The notes: generated from the sequence alone by a model not told the origin. Positions 11,721-23,305 are shown, counted from the stretch's first letter. The stretch: 64,000 nt of DNA from Phaeosaccion multiseriatum (GCA_965112735.1 OZ218950.1:558001-622000); one strand, 5' to 3'. Numbers and translations: made by a program.

Positions 11721-12342
11721 ACCCACACGCACCTGCATCTTCCAAAAGGCTCTTGTTGGAGATGACAGAGACTGACATTGTCTCGGCCCTGCTAAAGTCC
11801 CCTGCGACGAACACCAGGCCCTTCTTGGTCCCGTCCCTCACGTCCCTCACGTATCTCTTGGGGATCATGCACGAGAAGAGCTTGCGCGAGTCCACAAATG
11901 GTACGAATTCCGTCGGTGCATCATCCGCTGCCACCGCGGCTGCAGGTGTCCCTACAGTGCCCGCCGTGGTTCCCGCCACGCCAACGCTCATCATGGCAGC
12001 CGCAGCCAAGTGCTTTGCAAAGGTCCGTCTGCTTGTTGATGATTCATCCCCTTCCCCGCCTCTCCGCCCCATTGCGTCGCTCCTGCTGCTGCGGCTGCTA
12101 CTGCTGCATTCACCATCAATCTCCGGATCTATATGCGCGAGTGGGACCGAGCCCCTCCTCCGCTTCCTCCGAAAGGGGGCAACACTCCCATCGCTGCTCG
12201 CGCTCCTGCTATTGCTATTCGTGCTCTTCCTCCTGCTGCTCGTCCATTTCTGCTGCCGCTGAGGTACCGAGCTCGCAGTGAAGCAAAAGAAGCAAGGCGC
12301 TCCCAGCACAAGCGTAGCAACCACTGCGTGCAGAAGCCACAT
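10807..12342 (-). CDS. PsbP-like thylakoid lumen protein
   Basis: Four exons join in phase: 12342-11733, 11552-11374, 11162-11059 and 10924-10807 (336 aa). The third donor is a perfect GTGAGT (11058-11053). The next frame continues to a C-terminal SRLSTISNSFV helix typical of PsbP domains, so the TGA right after that donor is intronic. The N-terminus has a hydrophobic signal peptide (MWLLHAVVATLVLGAPCFF) ending in ASSVPQ, then a Ser/Arg-rich transit region. Next is a twin-arginine lumen signal (SRRTFAKHL, an Ala/Gly-rich hydrophobic stretch, AAAVAAD). The PsbP fold follows (FSCMIPKRYVRDVRDG, GLVFVAGDFSRAETMSVSV, ITLEGNTLRFLLETPVK, GDGTFLVL). PsbP and PPD proteins act at the lumenal face of photosystem II or as assembly factors. 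Which subfamily this is cannot be told. It is head-to-head with RPL21. Confidence 0.85.
11681..11718. repeat. (GA)n microsatellite in PsbP-like intron 1
   Basis: About 19 GA units lie in the first intron of the PsbP-like gene, just downstream of its donor in transcript sense. On the coding strand the tract is (TC)n. Confidence 0.85.
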
Positions 12343-12823
12343 GTCACAATTACACACACAAACACACACTCACACACAACGCCAAAAGAGGGGGGAAAGT
12401 CGGAGGCCCGTAGGATTTTGGATGGGTGTACCCCCGGGGTACGTCGATTTTGGTGGAGGACCCTTTCAGTAGGAACTCAGCCTTTTTAAGGAGAGAAGGT
12501 GAGGAGGGGAGGAGCTTCTGCTCCTGCATGAAGGCTGCAAAGGCTGGTATCTGTGGAGCATAGGCGTTGCCGAAGAAAAGCTTGTCATGTGGCTTGTGAA
12601 ATTGGTGCTGTGAGGGCGAGCAAGGCAACCAGCATTTCACCTGGGCACCTCTCTCCTAGTTCAAGGCGCAGTGGTCACAAGGCTGATGCCGCTTATTGAT
12701 ATGGACGTGCCTTGTCCTCTCGGATTCTCACAGCTTCTTTGACTCACCTGCCCTGTTTTTTTACGTTGCCACCCCGCCTTCCCCGCTTCCCACACTCCCC
12801 ATCGCTCTCACAGACAGTCAGCC
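12343..12823. promoter_or_regulatory. Divergent promoter region, PsbP-like / RPL21
   Basis: This 481-bp region separates two genes transcribed outward. A plastid protein and a cytosolic ribosomal protein probably share this promoter. A CT-rich stretch and CAGACAGTCAG lie just before the RPL21 ATG. No classical TATA box is evident. Confidence 0.4.
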
Positions 12824-15069
12824 ATGCCTCACTCCTTCGGATACCGCGCGCGTACGCGCGACATGTTCTCCCGTGGATTCAAGGAGAACGGTGTAAACCA
12901 TATGTCCACATACCTCACCACCTACAGGGTAAGTGATCGAGTAGGGGGGGAGAGGAGGAGAGGAAGAAGGGGAGGCTTGCTTCTTGGGCTGTCGCGGTCT
13001 CTGGGAGAGAGAGAGAGTCAAGGCGAGACAACGAGCAAGCGGCCTTTCTCTGAGCGGAGGGCGGAGCACGTGTTGTATTCTGAGCCAGAAAGAAGGAGGA
13101 GGAGGAGGAGGAGGAGGAGAGGAGGTGGTGGAGCAGCTTCCCCTGTGAAAGGCCAAACGGAGGAGTGGGCTCCTAAGCAGTGAGGAGGGAGGCAGGCATT
13201 GTGGCTCGTCGGCACCGCAGCACTAGCGGAGTTAACAGCAGCAGATGGTGGGCGTCCCCTGCTCGGGAGGGGTAGCTTTGATCGTCACGGCAGCGCTTTT
13301 GAGAGGGGTGGATGCAGATGCGGGGGTGAGAAAGGGGCAACCGAAGCTGCATACACGGAAGGCAGGGAACGCACGCGACTTCGTGCCTACTTACCTCGTT
13401 GCGAGGCTAATGATGAGGCCAAAGAGGCACCCTACAAGGGAGGAGGAGGAAGAGGAGGAGGAGGAGGATAGGCCACCGGGATTGGGGGCATTCGCGAAGT
13501 ATGGGTGAGGCGTAGAGAGAGCGCGTCCATTCAGCTCCTCTTCTGAAGGGCCAGGCACACCGTATCGGATACATTCCGGGCATTCGTTGCTGGTGGGGAG
13601 GAAGGTGCTTAGTGGGCGCGGACACTGGCACTGACACTGGGGTGTGGAGAACGAGTCCGAGGATGGGGGCGAGAGGAAGGGAGAGTGAGAAGAGAAGACG
13701 TGGGCGGAGAGAGGAGAAGGATTTACGCGAAGAAAGCGTACAAAGAGCGATGGGGAGAGCAGCGATAGACCGAAAAGCAGCGACTAAAGAAGAGGGAGGT
13801 TCGAGAAGTGGGAGGCCTGCCGAAGAGAATGGGAGACGCAAAAGAGCGTTCGTTTGCTCCCTCCGGCGCCACACGACACGACAAGCCCTCTGCCGGTCTC
13901 CCGTGAGCACTCCCTCCCTCCCACATGGAGGAGAGTCGGCTCCAGTAAACACTCCCCATCCGCCAATCTTGACTTCCTCACCTCACCTCACCTCACGCCA
14001 TCTTCTGCTGCTACTCACTTTTCTTCCCCTCCTCGCCCCTCTCTCTTCTCCTCTACGCTTGCCTCCCGATTCAACCCATCCCACCCATTGTCTCTCCTCC
14101 TCCTGTGCCCGCCCATCGTCGCCATCTGTAACTGCAGCTGGGAGACTACGTGGACATCAAGGTGAACCCCTCCGTGCACAAGGGCATGCCCTTCAAGTTC
14201 TACCACGGACGCACGGGAGTCGTGTATGACGTGACCAAGGCCGCCGTCGGAGTGCGAGTCAACAAGCAGGTGTGTGTGTGTACGTGTCCCCGTGTGTGTG
14301 TGTGTGTTGTGTGTATATGTGCGTGCGCATGAGAGAGAGAGAGGGTAAGAGATTAGACGTGTTTTTTTCGTGTCCTTCCCTGCTCCTCCTCATCTGGATC
14401 AATGGGTGGTATACCTCAACCTGCCTCCCCCCCCTCTTCGCCCGCCCCATCCACCTCCATCCGCTGCCATCCTCTTGCCTCTGCAGCACAACGGACGCAT
14501 CCTGTCCAAGAAGATGCACATCCGAGTGGAGCATGTGCGACCCTCCAAGTGTAAGGCGGAGGTTAAGAGGCGCATCACTGAGAACGAGCAGATCAAGAAG
14601 GTGAGTCAGTGAGTCACTTTAGTCACAATTTTGTTGAGGACAGTGACGAGAATGTTTGGAGCAGTCAGTGGATTGGGCATGGTAGGGCACAGAGCGAGAG
14701 GAAGATAGGGACGGGGAAGGAGAGAGACGCCGAGAGAGCGACAAGGAGAGAGAGCCGCAAGACCAGCTCTTGCTATCAATCAGCTGCTGCTGGTCTTGCT
14801 ATCAATCAGCGCAGCATCGTGTCCTTCCGCTCTTACCCTCACCCGCTCTCCCACTCTTCCCCACCCATCCGTGTGTGCGTACGTCTGTTACTTGCACCTG
14901 CCCCCCTGACCTTGACGGACGAACGAACGAACGAACGAAACAGACGGTGCGAGAAGGAGGCGAGAAGCAGTGCCTGAAGCGCAAGCCAACACAGCCCAAG
15001 GCCGGGTATGTGTGCAAATTGCCTGCGCCAACGACCATCCAAGGACTTCCCTTCTACGACCTCGTGTAG
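12824..15069 (+). CDS. RPL21: 60S ribosomal protein L21 (eL21)
   Basis: Four exons join in phase 0: 12824-12928, 14138-14269, 14487-14600 and 14944-15069, giving 158 aa, the usual eL21 length. The start [19 protein letters not shown] and the internal [36 protein letters not shown] and [20 protein letters not shown] blocks match eukaryotic L21e, which binds 28S rRNA in the large cytosolic subunit. All introns are GT..AG (GTAAGT, GTGTGT, GTGAGT). The first is very long (1.2 kb) for a ribosomal protein gene and the second opens in a GT microsatellite. The ending (LPFYDLV) is lineage specific. The identification is secure. The only uncertainty is whether a non-coding 5' exon exists. Confidence 0.96.
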
Positions 15070-15551
15070 GGTGGGCTGGCCATCATCGGGTTACTTCTTT
15101 GTGTGTATTCCTTTCCCTTTTTGTCTCGAGTCGAGTGGTCGAGCCGCGACTGACTTGACGAACTGGACTGGGCGAGAGGTTGAGGATGGCACATTTTCCT
15201 ACGCATAATACAAAAAACAACAAAAACAACAAGGGCTCTTCTTTACCAGCTTTACAGCGCTTTGCGAACATGTCTCACTCTCTGCGTTGGCGCCTTGGAC
15301 GGGACCTTCCCTCCCGCCTTGGACGGGACCTTCCCTCCAGGGCACAGTGCAAGACAAGATCGATAGATACAGACGATAGACTCTCTCTCTCTCTCGAGAT
15401 AGATGGAGAGAGATAGCAGGGCGATACACTTACAAAAGTTTTCTACAAAACTCCTTATTGGCCGAGGGGGCCTATCATAAGCAACCCTCCTCTCCCCATC
15501 CTCCAACGGCAACGACAACGGCCCCCAAAAGGATAGAAAGCATTCTGTCAA
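15070..15551. other. Convergent intergenic region
   Basis: These 482 bp lie between the RPL21 stop and the stop of the minus-strand COQ10/EF-hand gene, so they carry two 3' ends. A 21-bp unit (CGCCTTGGACGGGACCTTCC) is repeated at 15291-15333. A TCTCTCTC/GATAGATAGA patch lies at 15360-15418. No gene was seen. Confidence 0.5.
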
Positions 15552-15592
15552 TCATTCTGGCAAATTTCCCGCCTGCTGCCTCGACTGCGGGG

Positions 15593-15623
<31 letters not shown>

Positions 15624-15949
15624 TTGCTGCTGCGGCTGTTCTTTCTGGTCAACTGAGGTTGTGAGGGCCGCCCAGTGAACGATCTTGCTCATCCCTCGCA
15701 AGCTCATCATATCGATGAGCTCGGGGAAGGCATGCCAGGCGGACTCCCATTGGGCAAGCGACAGAGAAGAAGGAGGACAAGATGAGGACGAGGACGAAGA
15801 CGAAGACGAAGATGAAGACGAAGAGGAAGAGGAAGCAGATGACGGTGATGATGGCGATGGCGAGGAGGGCGCGAGTGATGCTGTCTCGTCGTGCTGCCCG
15901 CTGGAGTACAAGGACTGCTCAGAGCAGCTGCTGCTGCTCTCTCCGCTGC

Positions 15950-15981
<32 letters not shown>

Positions 15982-18900
15982 TTAAGGGTGAACATTTGCT
16001 CCACTGCCGCTGGGATCTCGTTCTCAATCTCGTGCATCAACTTCCAATGCCAGGGTACGATTACGAGAGGCAGCGGGGAGTGGCGGGGAAGGGCGAGCAA
16101 GGAGGAGGTTTACGGTCGTGAGAGACAAAATATTACGGAAGAGAAACAGGTGAGGAGAAGGCCACAAGGAACGCTTCCGCCCACGTGTGCCCACTCACGC
16201 CCAAACTCTCTCACCTCCTCCACCACTCCCGAACACCTTCGGAGGAGCTCCGCCCTCGTCTCTCCATTGCCCACCCCTTCGTCCGAGTCGCTGTCAAGGC
16301 CACCCTCTCTGCTGCTCAGCAGGAGCTCCCTCGCCAGCACCTTTGGAGGAGAAGGAGGAGAAGGAGGATAGGATGAGGAGGAGGATGAGGAGGAGCAGGA
16401 TGAGGAGGAGGAGGAGCAGCAGCAGGACGACGAAGAGGAGGAAATCATAAGAACGCAAAGAATCTACGCAAAATGCGGGGCAGAGGTAAAATAGGCCAAA
16501 GCAGCTTTTCCTCCCTCCTCCCTCCTCCTTCCCTATGACGAACGACATGTACGTGGCATGCATGCACATCGACTCTTTTCTAAGTGATCTGCAGCTGTCC
16601 CCGCTCTCATCAGCTTTCGTCCTCCGATCGCCGTCCTCCCCCCCCCCCCCCGCCCCCAACAAACAACAACTTGGGTATCGCCAACCCCACTCCTCACCCC
16701 CCTCACCTTGGGTATCACGACCCCCACTCCTCTGAGAAAGAGGGCGATTCCGTGCTGCAACTCCTTCCTGTCGACTGTGCCGCTGCCATCGACGTCGAAA
16801 GTATGGAAAATGTACCTTTCGTCGCGCCAGGGGAAGAGAGGGAGAGGGAGGTGGAGGAAGAGTGAGGGGGGGGAAGGGAGGGAGAGGGAGAGGGAGAGGG
16901 AGGAGAGGGAGAGGGAGAGTGAGGGTGCGGAGGAGGGAGGGAGGGAGAGAGAGCACCAAAACACACACACACACACTCACCCACCCACCCACCCATATCC
17001 ACCCACGCACCCACCCACGCATCCACCCAAACCCACCTCGCCCGGTCCTCTGGAGAGGCTTGCACCATCATATAGGCGGCAATGAGGAAGGCGTCAACGT
17101 CTCCGGCGGGGATGAGGGAATGGTCGTTGTAGTACAGGTCCTGGCGACTGCCCACCACCGTATGCCCAACAGGTCCACCAACCGATCCACCCACAGGTCC
17201 GCCCTGTCTGTCCTTCCCGGGCTCGAGCGGGTGGTCCAGCACGCCGCACTCCACTCCAGCAGCGTATTGCCTCCTCCTGCGAATCATGTCAACAATGCTT
17301 GAGTACACGGCAGACCCCACGGCCCTGTCCTCAGCAAGGGCCTTGAAGGGCGAGAGGGAGGGGCATGAATGGGAGAGGCCATCCCCTCCCCCATCTGCCT
17401 CCTCCTCCTCCTCCTCCTCCTCCTCCTCCTCCTCCTCCTCCTCCTCCTCCTCCTCCTCCTCCTCCTCCTCCTCCTCCTCCTCCGCCTCCTCCTCTCTACC
17501 GATATGCTCACAAGCCTGCAAAAAGCCCTTCCTGGTGAGGATATACGCCTGCGGTACGGTGAGAAAGGAGGGAAAGAGGAAAGGAGAAGGGAGGGAGGGA
17601 GGGAGGGAGGGGAGGGAGGGACGGAGGGAGAGAGGGAGGGAGAGAGGGAGGGAGGGAGGGAGAAAGGGAAGGAGGGAGGGAGAGAGGGAGGAGGGAGGGA
17701 GGGAGGGAGGGAGGGAGTCAAGGAGGGAGGGAGGGAGGGAGGGTTTGAGGTAGGGGCACCGCCTTCCCTGACTTCTCACCTCTTGGCACACATCGCTGGA
17801 GAAGGCCCGGCAGGCCTCTTTGAGGAGTGCCAAGTGGTGGGAGGTCTCCTCCTGATTGGACACGTTGAAGGGGAGGGAGAACGGAGGAGGAGGAGGAGGA
17901 GGAGGAGGAGGAGGCTGCTGTCCCACCCCCATTACCGCGTCTTCAGTGTGAGTATCACCCTCCCTTCCCTTCCTACCCTCTGCCTGCTCCACCGTTCCTT
18001 GGGATTCGTCCCCTCCCCCCTCTCCTGCTGCTGCTGCTCCTCCTCCTCCTCCTCCTCCTCCTCCTCCTCCTCCTCCTCCTGCTGCTACTGCCTCTGTTGC
18101 TGCCTCTGCTGTTGCCTCTCCCCCTGCTCCTCCTGCTGCTCCTGCTCTTGCTATTGGCCCTTGAAGCCCTACTCCATCACCACCACCACCTCCTCCTCCT
18201 CTTCCTCCTCCTGCTGCTACCGCGACCACTGCTTCCCTCTCCGCGGTCTCTCTCTGCATTGTGTCGTGCGCTACCTTGACTTGCTGCTGCTGCGCGAGAA
18301 GCTGCTCCGCCCTCCTTCTCTTGGCTACATGGCTATTGCCCCCGAACAGCTTGTTACACCTTCGCTGGAAGGCCTGGACCTGCTGCTGCGTAATGTCCAT
18401 AAAGAATGAGTCTATCGCTACGGCTGTGAAGGGGTTGCTCACGCGAAAGGAGACGCTCAGCTCGGCTGTGGAGGTGCCCGGCTTGGCTCCTGTTGCACAC
18501 ACATGGGATGGGAGGGCGCAGGGAGAGAGAGGGAGAGAGGGAGAGCAGGAGGGGGTGGCGTTACCCACCCAGTTCACTCAGTAGCAACGCTCGGCGGTCG
18601 CGGCTTGTCAACAGTAAGTCAGTGAAGGCGGTGGATGACTGCGATGTCCAGTGCCATGCAGTGCCACCCTTTTGCAGGGCAGTAGGCAGCAGTGTGGGTA
18701 CAGAGATGGCGCCATAAGCAGTCTATGGTGACACGACTGACTGACTCACCTGGGCGAATGACCCAGTTGCTATCCAGTTGGCTAAAGAGCGAGCTGTGGA
18801 GCAAGCTAGAGCTGACTAAGTGGGGGCGGTGAAGCATCACACGCGAGCTGTAACGCTCTGTGAAGTGCTTAAAGCCGATGCACAAGTCGGCCTCCATCGT

Positions 18901-19539
18901 TTCTACTGCTTGCGGTCGTGGCTGTTGTCGCTCTTGCCCACCGCCTGGCCCTCCTACTCCTGCTGCTGATGTACCACCAACCGCTGCCCTTGCCTTCGAC
19001 GGCGGCTTGGTGATGATGGAGTCGACGCAAAACGGCACAAACTCTTTGTAGCGACTGACGTCACTGATGACCTCGTAAACCTTCTCCGGGGTGTAGGGAA
19101 GCTCGATGCTCTCCGTGTGCGAGCGCTCACTCTTCTTCGTGCCCCTCTTTTTCCCGCCTCCGGAACTGCGGCTGCCAGGGAATGGGATGGAGAAGAAGGC
19201 CCGGCGATTCGCCCTACCCCAAAGCATGCGACTGCTATTGCTGTTGTCTACCCCGCTGTCACAGCCCATACTACCCCTGCGGCCGCTCATCATAGCCCCT
19301 CTGTGATGCAGGCAGCCAAGGCAGAAGTCATTGCCCCCAGCATGCTTAGCATTGTCAGCTCGTCCACTTCTTCTCCTCCTCGCTGTGGTGGCCAAAGAAA
19401 AGTTCCTACTACTAGGAGCCACGAGCGCTGGCGCCGGACGTGGACCGGGGGTCCGTGAGACGGAGGATGTGTACGCCCTCAGGGACAATGGCAAACCCCT
19501 TCGTCGACTCGCAGCTGAGAAAGCCGTCAGCAGGGGCAT
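15552..19539 (-). CDS. COQ10: COQ10-type START domain protein fused in frame to an EF-hand protein
   Basis: Six exons join in phase: 19539-18750, 18489-17780, 17548-17037, 16815-16707, 16340-16215 and 16040-15552 (911 aa). Residues 1-30 (MPLLTAFSAASRRRG, Arg-rich, no acid) look like a mitochondrial presequence. From about residue 137 comes a COQ10/START fold: TESIELPYTPEKVYEVISDV, YKEFVPFCVDS, FKHFTERYSSRVML, SNWVIRPG, ELSVSFRVSNPFTAVAIDS and VQAFQRRCNKLFG. This family binds coenzyme Q intermediates for respiration in the inner membrane. No stop follows. The frame continues through Gly/Ala and poly-Glu linkers to an EF-hand loop at residues 678-689 (DVDGSGTVDRKE) and a second helical, Ser-rich C-terminal part. 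Exon 1/2 and later junctions are well supported. The alternative is two genes with a missed stop or intron inside exon 2. Confidence 0.72.
17401..17483. repeat. (TCC)n tract coding poly-Glu on the minus strand
   Basis: About 27 TCC units (GGA/GAG on the minus strand) lie within exon 3 of the COQ10/EF-hand gene and encode a poly-Glu run. A GGGA-rich tract at 17581-17745 follows in the upstream intron. Confidence 0.85.
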
Positions 19540-20458
19540 ACTCGCTTCCCGCTCTTCGTATCCTCTTCCGCGCTGCCGCTTCTCCTTCCTCTCCTCCTCC
19601 TTTTTCTCCTTCTTCTTCTGCTACTGCTGCAGCTACTGCTGGTGGTGAAGCGACTGGTGCCAACCCATAACATAAGCATGCACGACGCGTACGCGTTACG
19701 CGTTGTGTTCGCTACCTCAAAGATTCCTTTCTACACCGCTGGTGGTGATCATCCCCGCCCCAAACACTTCAGAAGGGGGACGAATAGGAGGAAGAGAAGG
19801 AGGAGGAGGACGGCGGAGGAGGGATAGAGCAGGAGATATGGACAATGTGTCGGGACAACGACAACGTGTATCCGAAACGTCTGGTGCCATCGAACTCGCC
19901 CCCCCATCACGTTCATCGCCCAGGGGTGGCTAGGATAGAGCGTTGCCTTGCTAGGAGTAGTATATCTTCCCTATTTTGCTGAGTGCATAAGCAGCAGCCC
20001 CTTGCAGTAGTGAATACCAGAAGAAGAGGGCATAGTTGCAGATAGGTAAGGATGCTGAAGAGGAGAGAGAGCGAAGGGCGAGGGAGTTGTTTTTGAAGTA
20101 GCAGCAGGAGCCGCATGATTTGTTTGCAGTTGCAATGGCCGACTTGTGCTCTGCTGGACGATGGCCCCACCATGTCCGCGGCTGCTCTGTTTTTTCGTGG
20201 AGCATACCCTCAGTCCTTGCCTGTGCTGTGATGCTGCCCTCCCTCTTGCCGCCTGTCCATTGCACGGGAATTTAGTTACCGACCGGCGAGCCGCATCGGG
20301 GACCTTTGTGAAGCTTTTTGCTACACGAAGTGAAATCGATCAAGCTTGGCCAAGGAAGGGAGTCCAACGGACTGCAGGGGGGGAGATTGTTTATTTCTGC
20401 AGAAAGGCACACAGGATCGCAAAAAAAAAAAACCTCGGACACGTTTGAGACCATAAAC
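19540..20458. promoter_or_regulatory. Divergent intergenic region
   Basis: This 919-bp region separates the COQ10/EF-hand gene (-) from the zinc-finger gene (+) and is likely to hold both promoters. A short palindromic run ACGCGTACGCGTTACGCGT lies at 19685-19703. No further gene is supported. Confidence 0.4.
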
Positions 20459-22224
20459 ATGGCTGCTGCGGCTTGTCGATTCGGGTGGGTGTGCTCAAGG
20501 CCGGACTGCTACTTCACGCATCCGGAGGGAAGGGCCATCGACAACCCCCCAGCCGTGCCGCAGCATCAGCAGCAGCAGGCCGGTGGGGGAGTCCCCGTGG
20601 GTCTGGGGATGCCGCCTCCAGGGGGCATGCATGGCGGGGCAGGGATGGCTGGCATGCCAATGGGTATGTCGATGGGCGGGATGGGGGGGGGCATGGGAGG
20701 ACCGCCTATGGGAGGACCGCCAATGGGGGGGATGGGGGGTGGCAGGGGAGAGGGCGGGGGGGGCAGAGGAGGCGGACCAGGGAGGGGCGGTGGGAGCGTT
20801 TGCCGGTTTGGCTTCGAATGCCACAGGGCGGACTGCTACTACAGCCACCCGCAGGGAAGAGCGATAGACAAGAACGGAGGGGGGGGGGGCAGAGGTGGAG
20901 GAGGAGGGAGGGGCAGGGGAGGAGGAGGAGGGGGTTCTGGGGGGCGGAGGCCAAACCCCTCTGTGGAGCATGCGATGGCGAACATGTCCATGGGAAGGAA
21001 GGGGGAGAATGAAGACCAGGTCCTCAAGGAGACGTGGTTCCCAGACGCCCGGAATTGTACTTGCTGCAAGGTGAGAAGAGAAGACTTGAGCAAGTCAGGG
21101 GAAGGAGAACACACACACACACACAAACACACGTACATACATACATAGAGGGCCAAAGAGGGGGTGTGGTGGTGGTTTGTCGCGGTGATGAAGAAACGTA
21201 TCCCATAAACATTCGCAGTGTTCCGCCGACGCTCGTGCTCTGCCAGAGCGCTTGAGCCTTGGGGCGATTTAACTTCCTTGGATGTCTGAGCGACCGACCA
21301 CCTACCTGCTTCTTCCTGTCTGTCTGGCCCTGTTGAATGTCACATGTTGTTCTGTCCCCCCACTCGATTCTTCGTAACATCCACCATGTTCGCTTTGCTC
21401 TCTTTTCTCTCAATCCCCCCCCCCCCACCCTCTCTTTCTCTCTCTCTCTGTGTGTGTGTGGGTGTGTGTGTGTTTTCGTCAAATTCGAAGGGTTTTGTGT
21501 ACGCGTGTGACAGCCCCATTTGCCATGATCTGGGCAAGTGCACCTGCAGCGTCAAGGAGGAGGAGCTGGAGAAGGATGGAGAGGAGGACGGTGCAGCAGT
21601 TGGTAGTTCAGTAGGAGGAGGAGGAGGAGGAGGAGGGGGAGGGACCGGGGGAGAGTTTGGTTCGGGGGGCACCACAGATGCGGAGCAGGCTATCCTTAAG
21701 GAGACCTGGTACCCAGACGCGCGAGAATGCACGTGCTGTAAGGTAAGGATTGATTGGATGGCAGTGGATGGAGGAGGTAGAGAGGGAGTGTGTCTCCGAG
21801 GGGAGGAGGAGGAGAAGAATGATACTAACGTCACGCCTTCTCGCAAACCTCACGTCCCTAATCACGCTGGTTGTCCTCTTCTCTTTCTGCTCTGCCATAC
21901 ACACATGCACGCACACACACGCACACGCAGGGATACCTTTATGCGTGCGAGAATGCCATCTGCACCGATCTTGGCAAGTGTACGTGCAGCATCTCAGAGG
22001 TAGAGCTTGATGGAGAAGGTGACGGTGGCGCTCCTTCCGCCATAGCGGAGGAGGCAGGGAAGGAGGAGTCGGCCACACCAGCTGTGGCTGCATCCACCGC
22101 CGCAGAGGTGAGCAGCAGCAGCAACAGCAGCAGCAGCGCAAAGGGAGAGGCAGAGGGAGCGGGGACAAAGGCTGCTGCTGATGCTGCGGCCACCACGGAA
22201 GAGACCACTGCGATAGCGTCGTGA
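20459..22224 (+). CDS. Nab2/ZC3H14-type CCCH zinc-finger protein with duplicated cysteine modules
   Basis: Three exons join in phase 0: 20459-21070, 21491-21742 and 21931-22224 (385 aa). Two zinc fingers of the C-x5-C-x4-C-x3-H type occur at residues 6-20 (CRFGWVCSRPDCYFTH) and about 119-134 (CRFGFECHRADCYYSH). They are separated by Gly/Met-rich repeats and RGG-like segments. This spacing is that of Nab2 and ZC3H14, nuclear poly(A)-RNA binding proteins. Each of the last two introns interrupts a second module at the same point: ETWFPDARNCTCCK | GFVYACDSPICHDLGKCTC and ETWYPDARECTCCK | GYLYACENAICTDLGKCTC. Exons 2 and 3 therefore look like an exon duplication. The cysteine pattern (C-x-C-C-x6-C-x4-C-x5-C-x-C) probably binds metal, but I do not recognise the family. 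An RNA-binding role is inferred from the fingers and RGG repeats. Confidence 0.82.
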
Positions 22225-22266
22225 TAATAGTACTTGAATAGCACTTGATTAGCGGAGGGCTCTTGT

Positions 22267-22443
22267 CATCATGAGGGGAATAGTAGTACCTCGGCTGCGG
22301 TAACCACCTCAAATGTCTCACGACTGCCGGCCAGTCGTGAGTCAGTTGAAGTGGTCATCGAAGCCGAGGTACTACTATCGCCAGTCGTGAGTCAGTTGAA
22401 GTGGTCATCGAAGCCGAGGTACTACTATTCCCCTCACGATGAC
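22267..22443. repeat. Fold-back element with a duplicated right arm
   Basis: The left arm (22267-22326) and right arm (22383-22443) are inverted copies of about 60 bp with roughly nine mismatches. They share TGAGGGGAATAGTAGTACCT at the outer end. Between them lies a direct copy of most of the right arm (22331-22378, starting CCAGTCGTGAGTCAG). It sits about 40 bp after the zinc-finger gene stop. It could be a miniature mobile element or a structured 3' end. Confidence 0.85.
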
Positions 22444-23305
22444 AAGACGAAGAGAGCCGGCTCCGCCGTAGTTGGCGGGCTGGCACTGCACACCGGCGAT
22501 GTACAGAAAGCGAACGTGTGTGGCAAAGCATGCGGCACGGGATGGATGGCAGTGGACGGACGGGTCGGGTAATAGTGTTTGCTTTGGACAGGAGTGTGGA
22601 GTTTGTGTGTAGTCGGTGGAGGCAGGGGAGGAGGAGGGGCTGGAGGAGAGAGAGATGTAAACGACGCGGATGGAGTGTCAAAGCAAGCAAGGGAGGAGAG
22701 TGGTGAGCTGACAGGAGCGAGCGACCTGTAGCGCCCAAAGAAGCGCGACAGGAGGGCAGTGGAACATAGTACAATAGAGCGTAGTAGGAGTAGGAGCAAG
22801 AGGGGGCCTGGGAAACAAGGAAACAAAAAGAAAAGGCTCCAGTGAGTTGGGCAGGAGAAGGCGAGACAGCGGATTTCGAAATAGACAATCAATTATAGCA
22901 ACTTTTGGGAGTATTATAAATTATAATGAATTATGCCCCCAAATGCCAATGGCCGAGACATGCGGGGCGTAGTAAAATGGCAAGCGAAAAGGAAGGATGA
23001 ATGACGCCTTCTCGACAGTATGGAGCGCGGCATCCACCTAGGCGTTGGCGGCCTTCCGCATTACCCCACGCCCACCTGCAACCACCTTCCCTTCGGCGCC
23101 TTGTCCCTCTTCAACCCTCCCTCCCTCCCTCCCTCCCTCCCTCCCTCCCTCCCTGCCTCCCTCCCTCCCTCCCTCCCTCCCTCCCTCCCTCCCTCCCTCC
23201 CTCCCTCCCTCCCTCCCTCCCCTCTGTTCCTATCTTCTCTCTTGTTCCTCCCCTATCCCCGTCCCCCCGTTCTCTCTTCCATCCCTACACAGCTCATGGG
23301 TTATG
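22444..23305. other. Convergent intergenic region with (CCCT)n array
   Basis: No gene was seen here. It includes an ATGGCAGTGGA motif at 22548-22558, an AT-rich patch at 22893-22935 (unusual for this GC-rich DNA) and a (CCCT)n array at 23116-23221. The bL25m gene ends at its right edge. Confidence 0.5.
23116..23221. repeat. (CCCT)n microsatellite
   Basis: About 26 CCCT units with one substitution (CTGCCTCC at 23151-23158). It is a simple repeat downstream of bL25m. Confidence 0.9.

Noticed and set aside
16715-18577. The continuous minus frame as a single 620-codon exon
   Set aside because: It contains two introns whose lengths happen to keep the frame open (Ser/Pro/Leu-rich stretch at about 17779-17549). 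The GTGAGA donor, CAG acceptor and flanking protein content support splicing.
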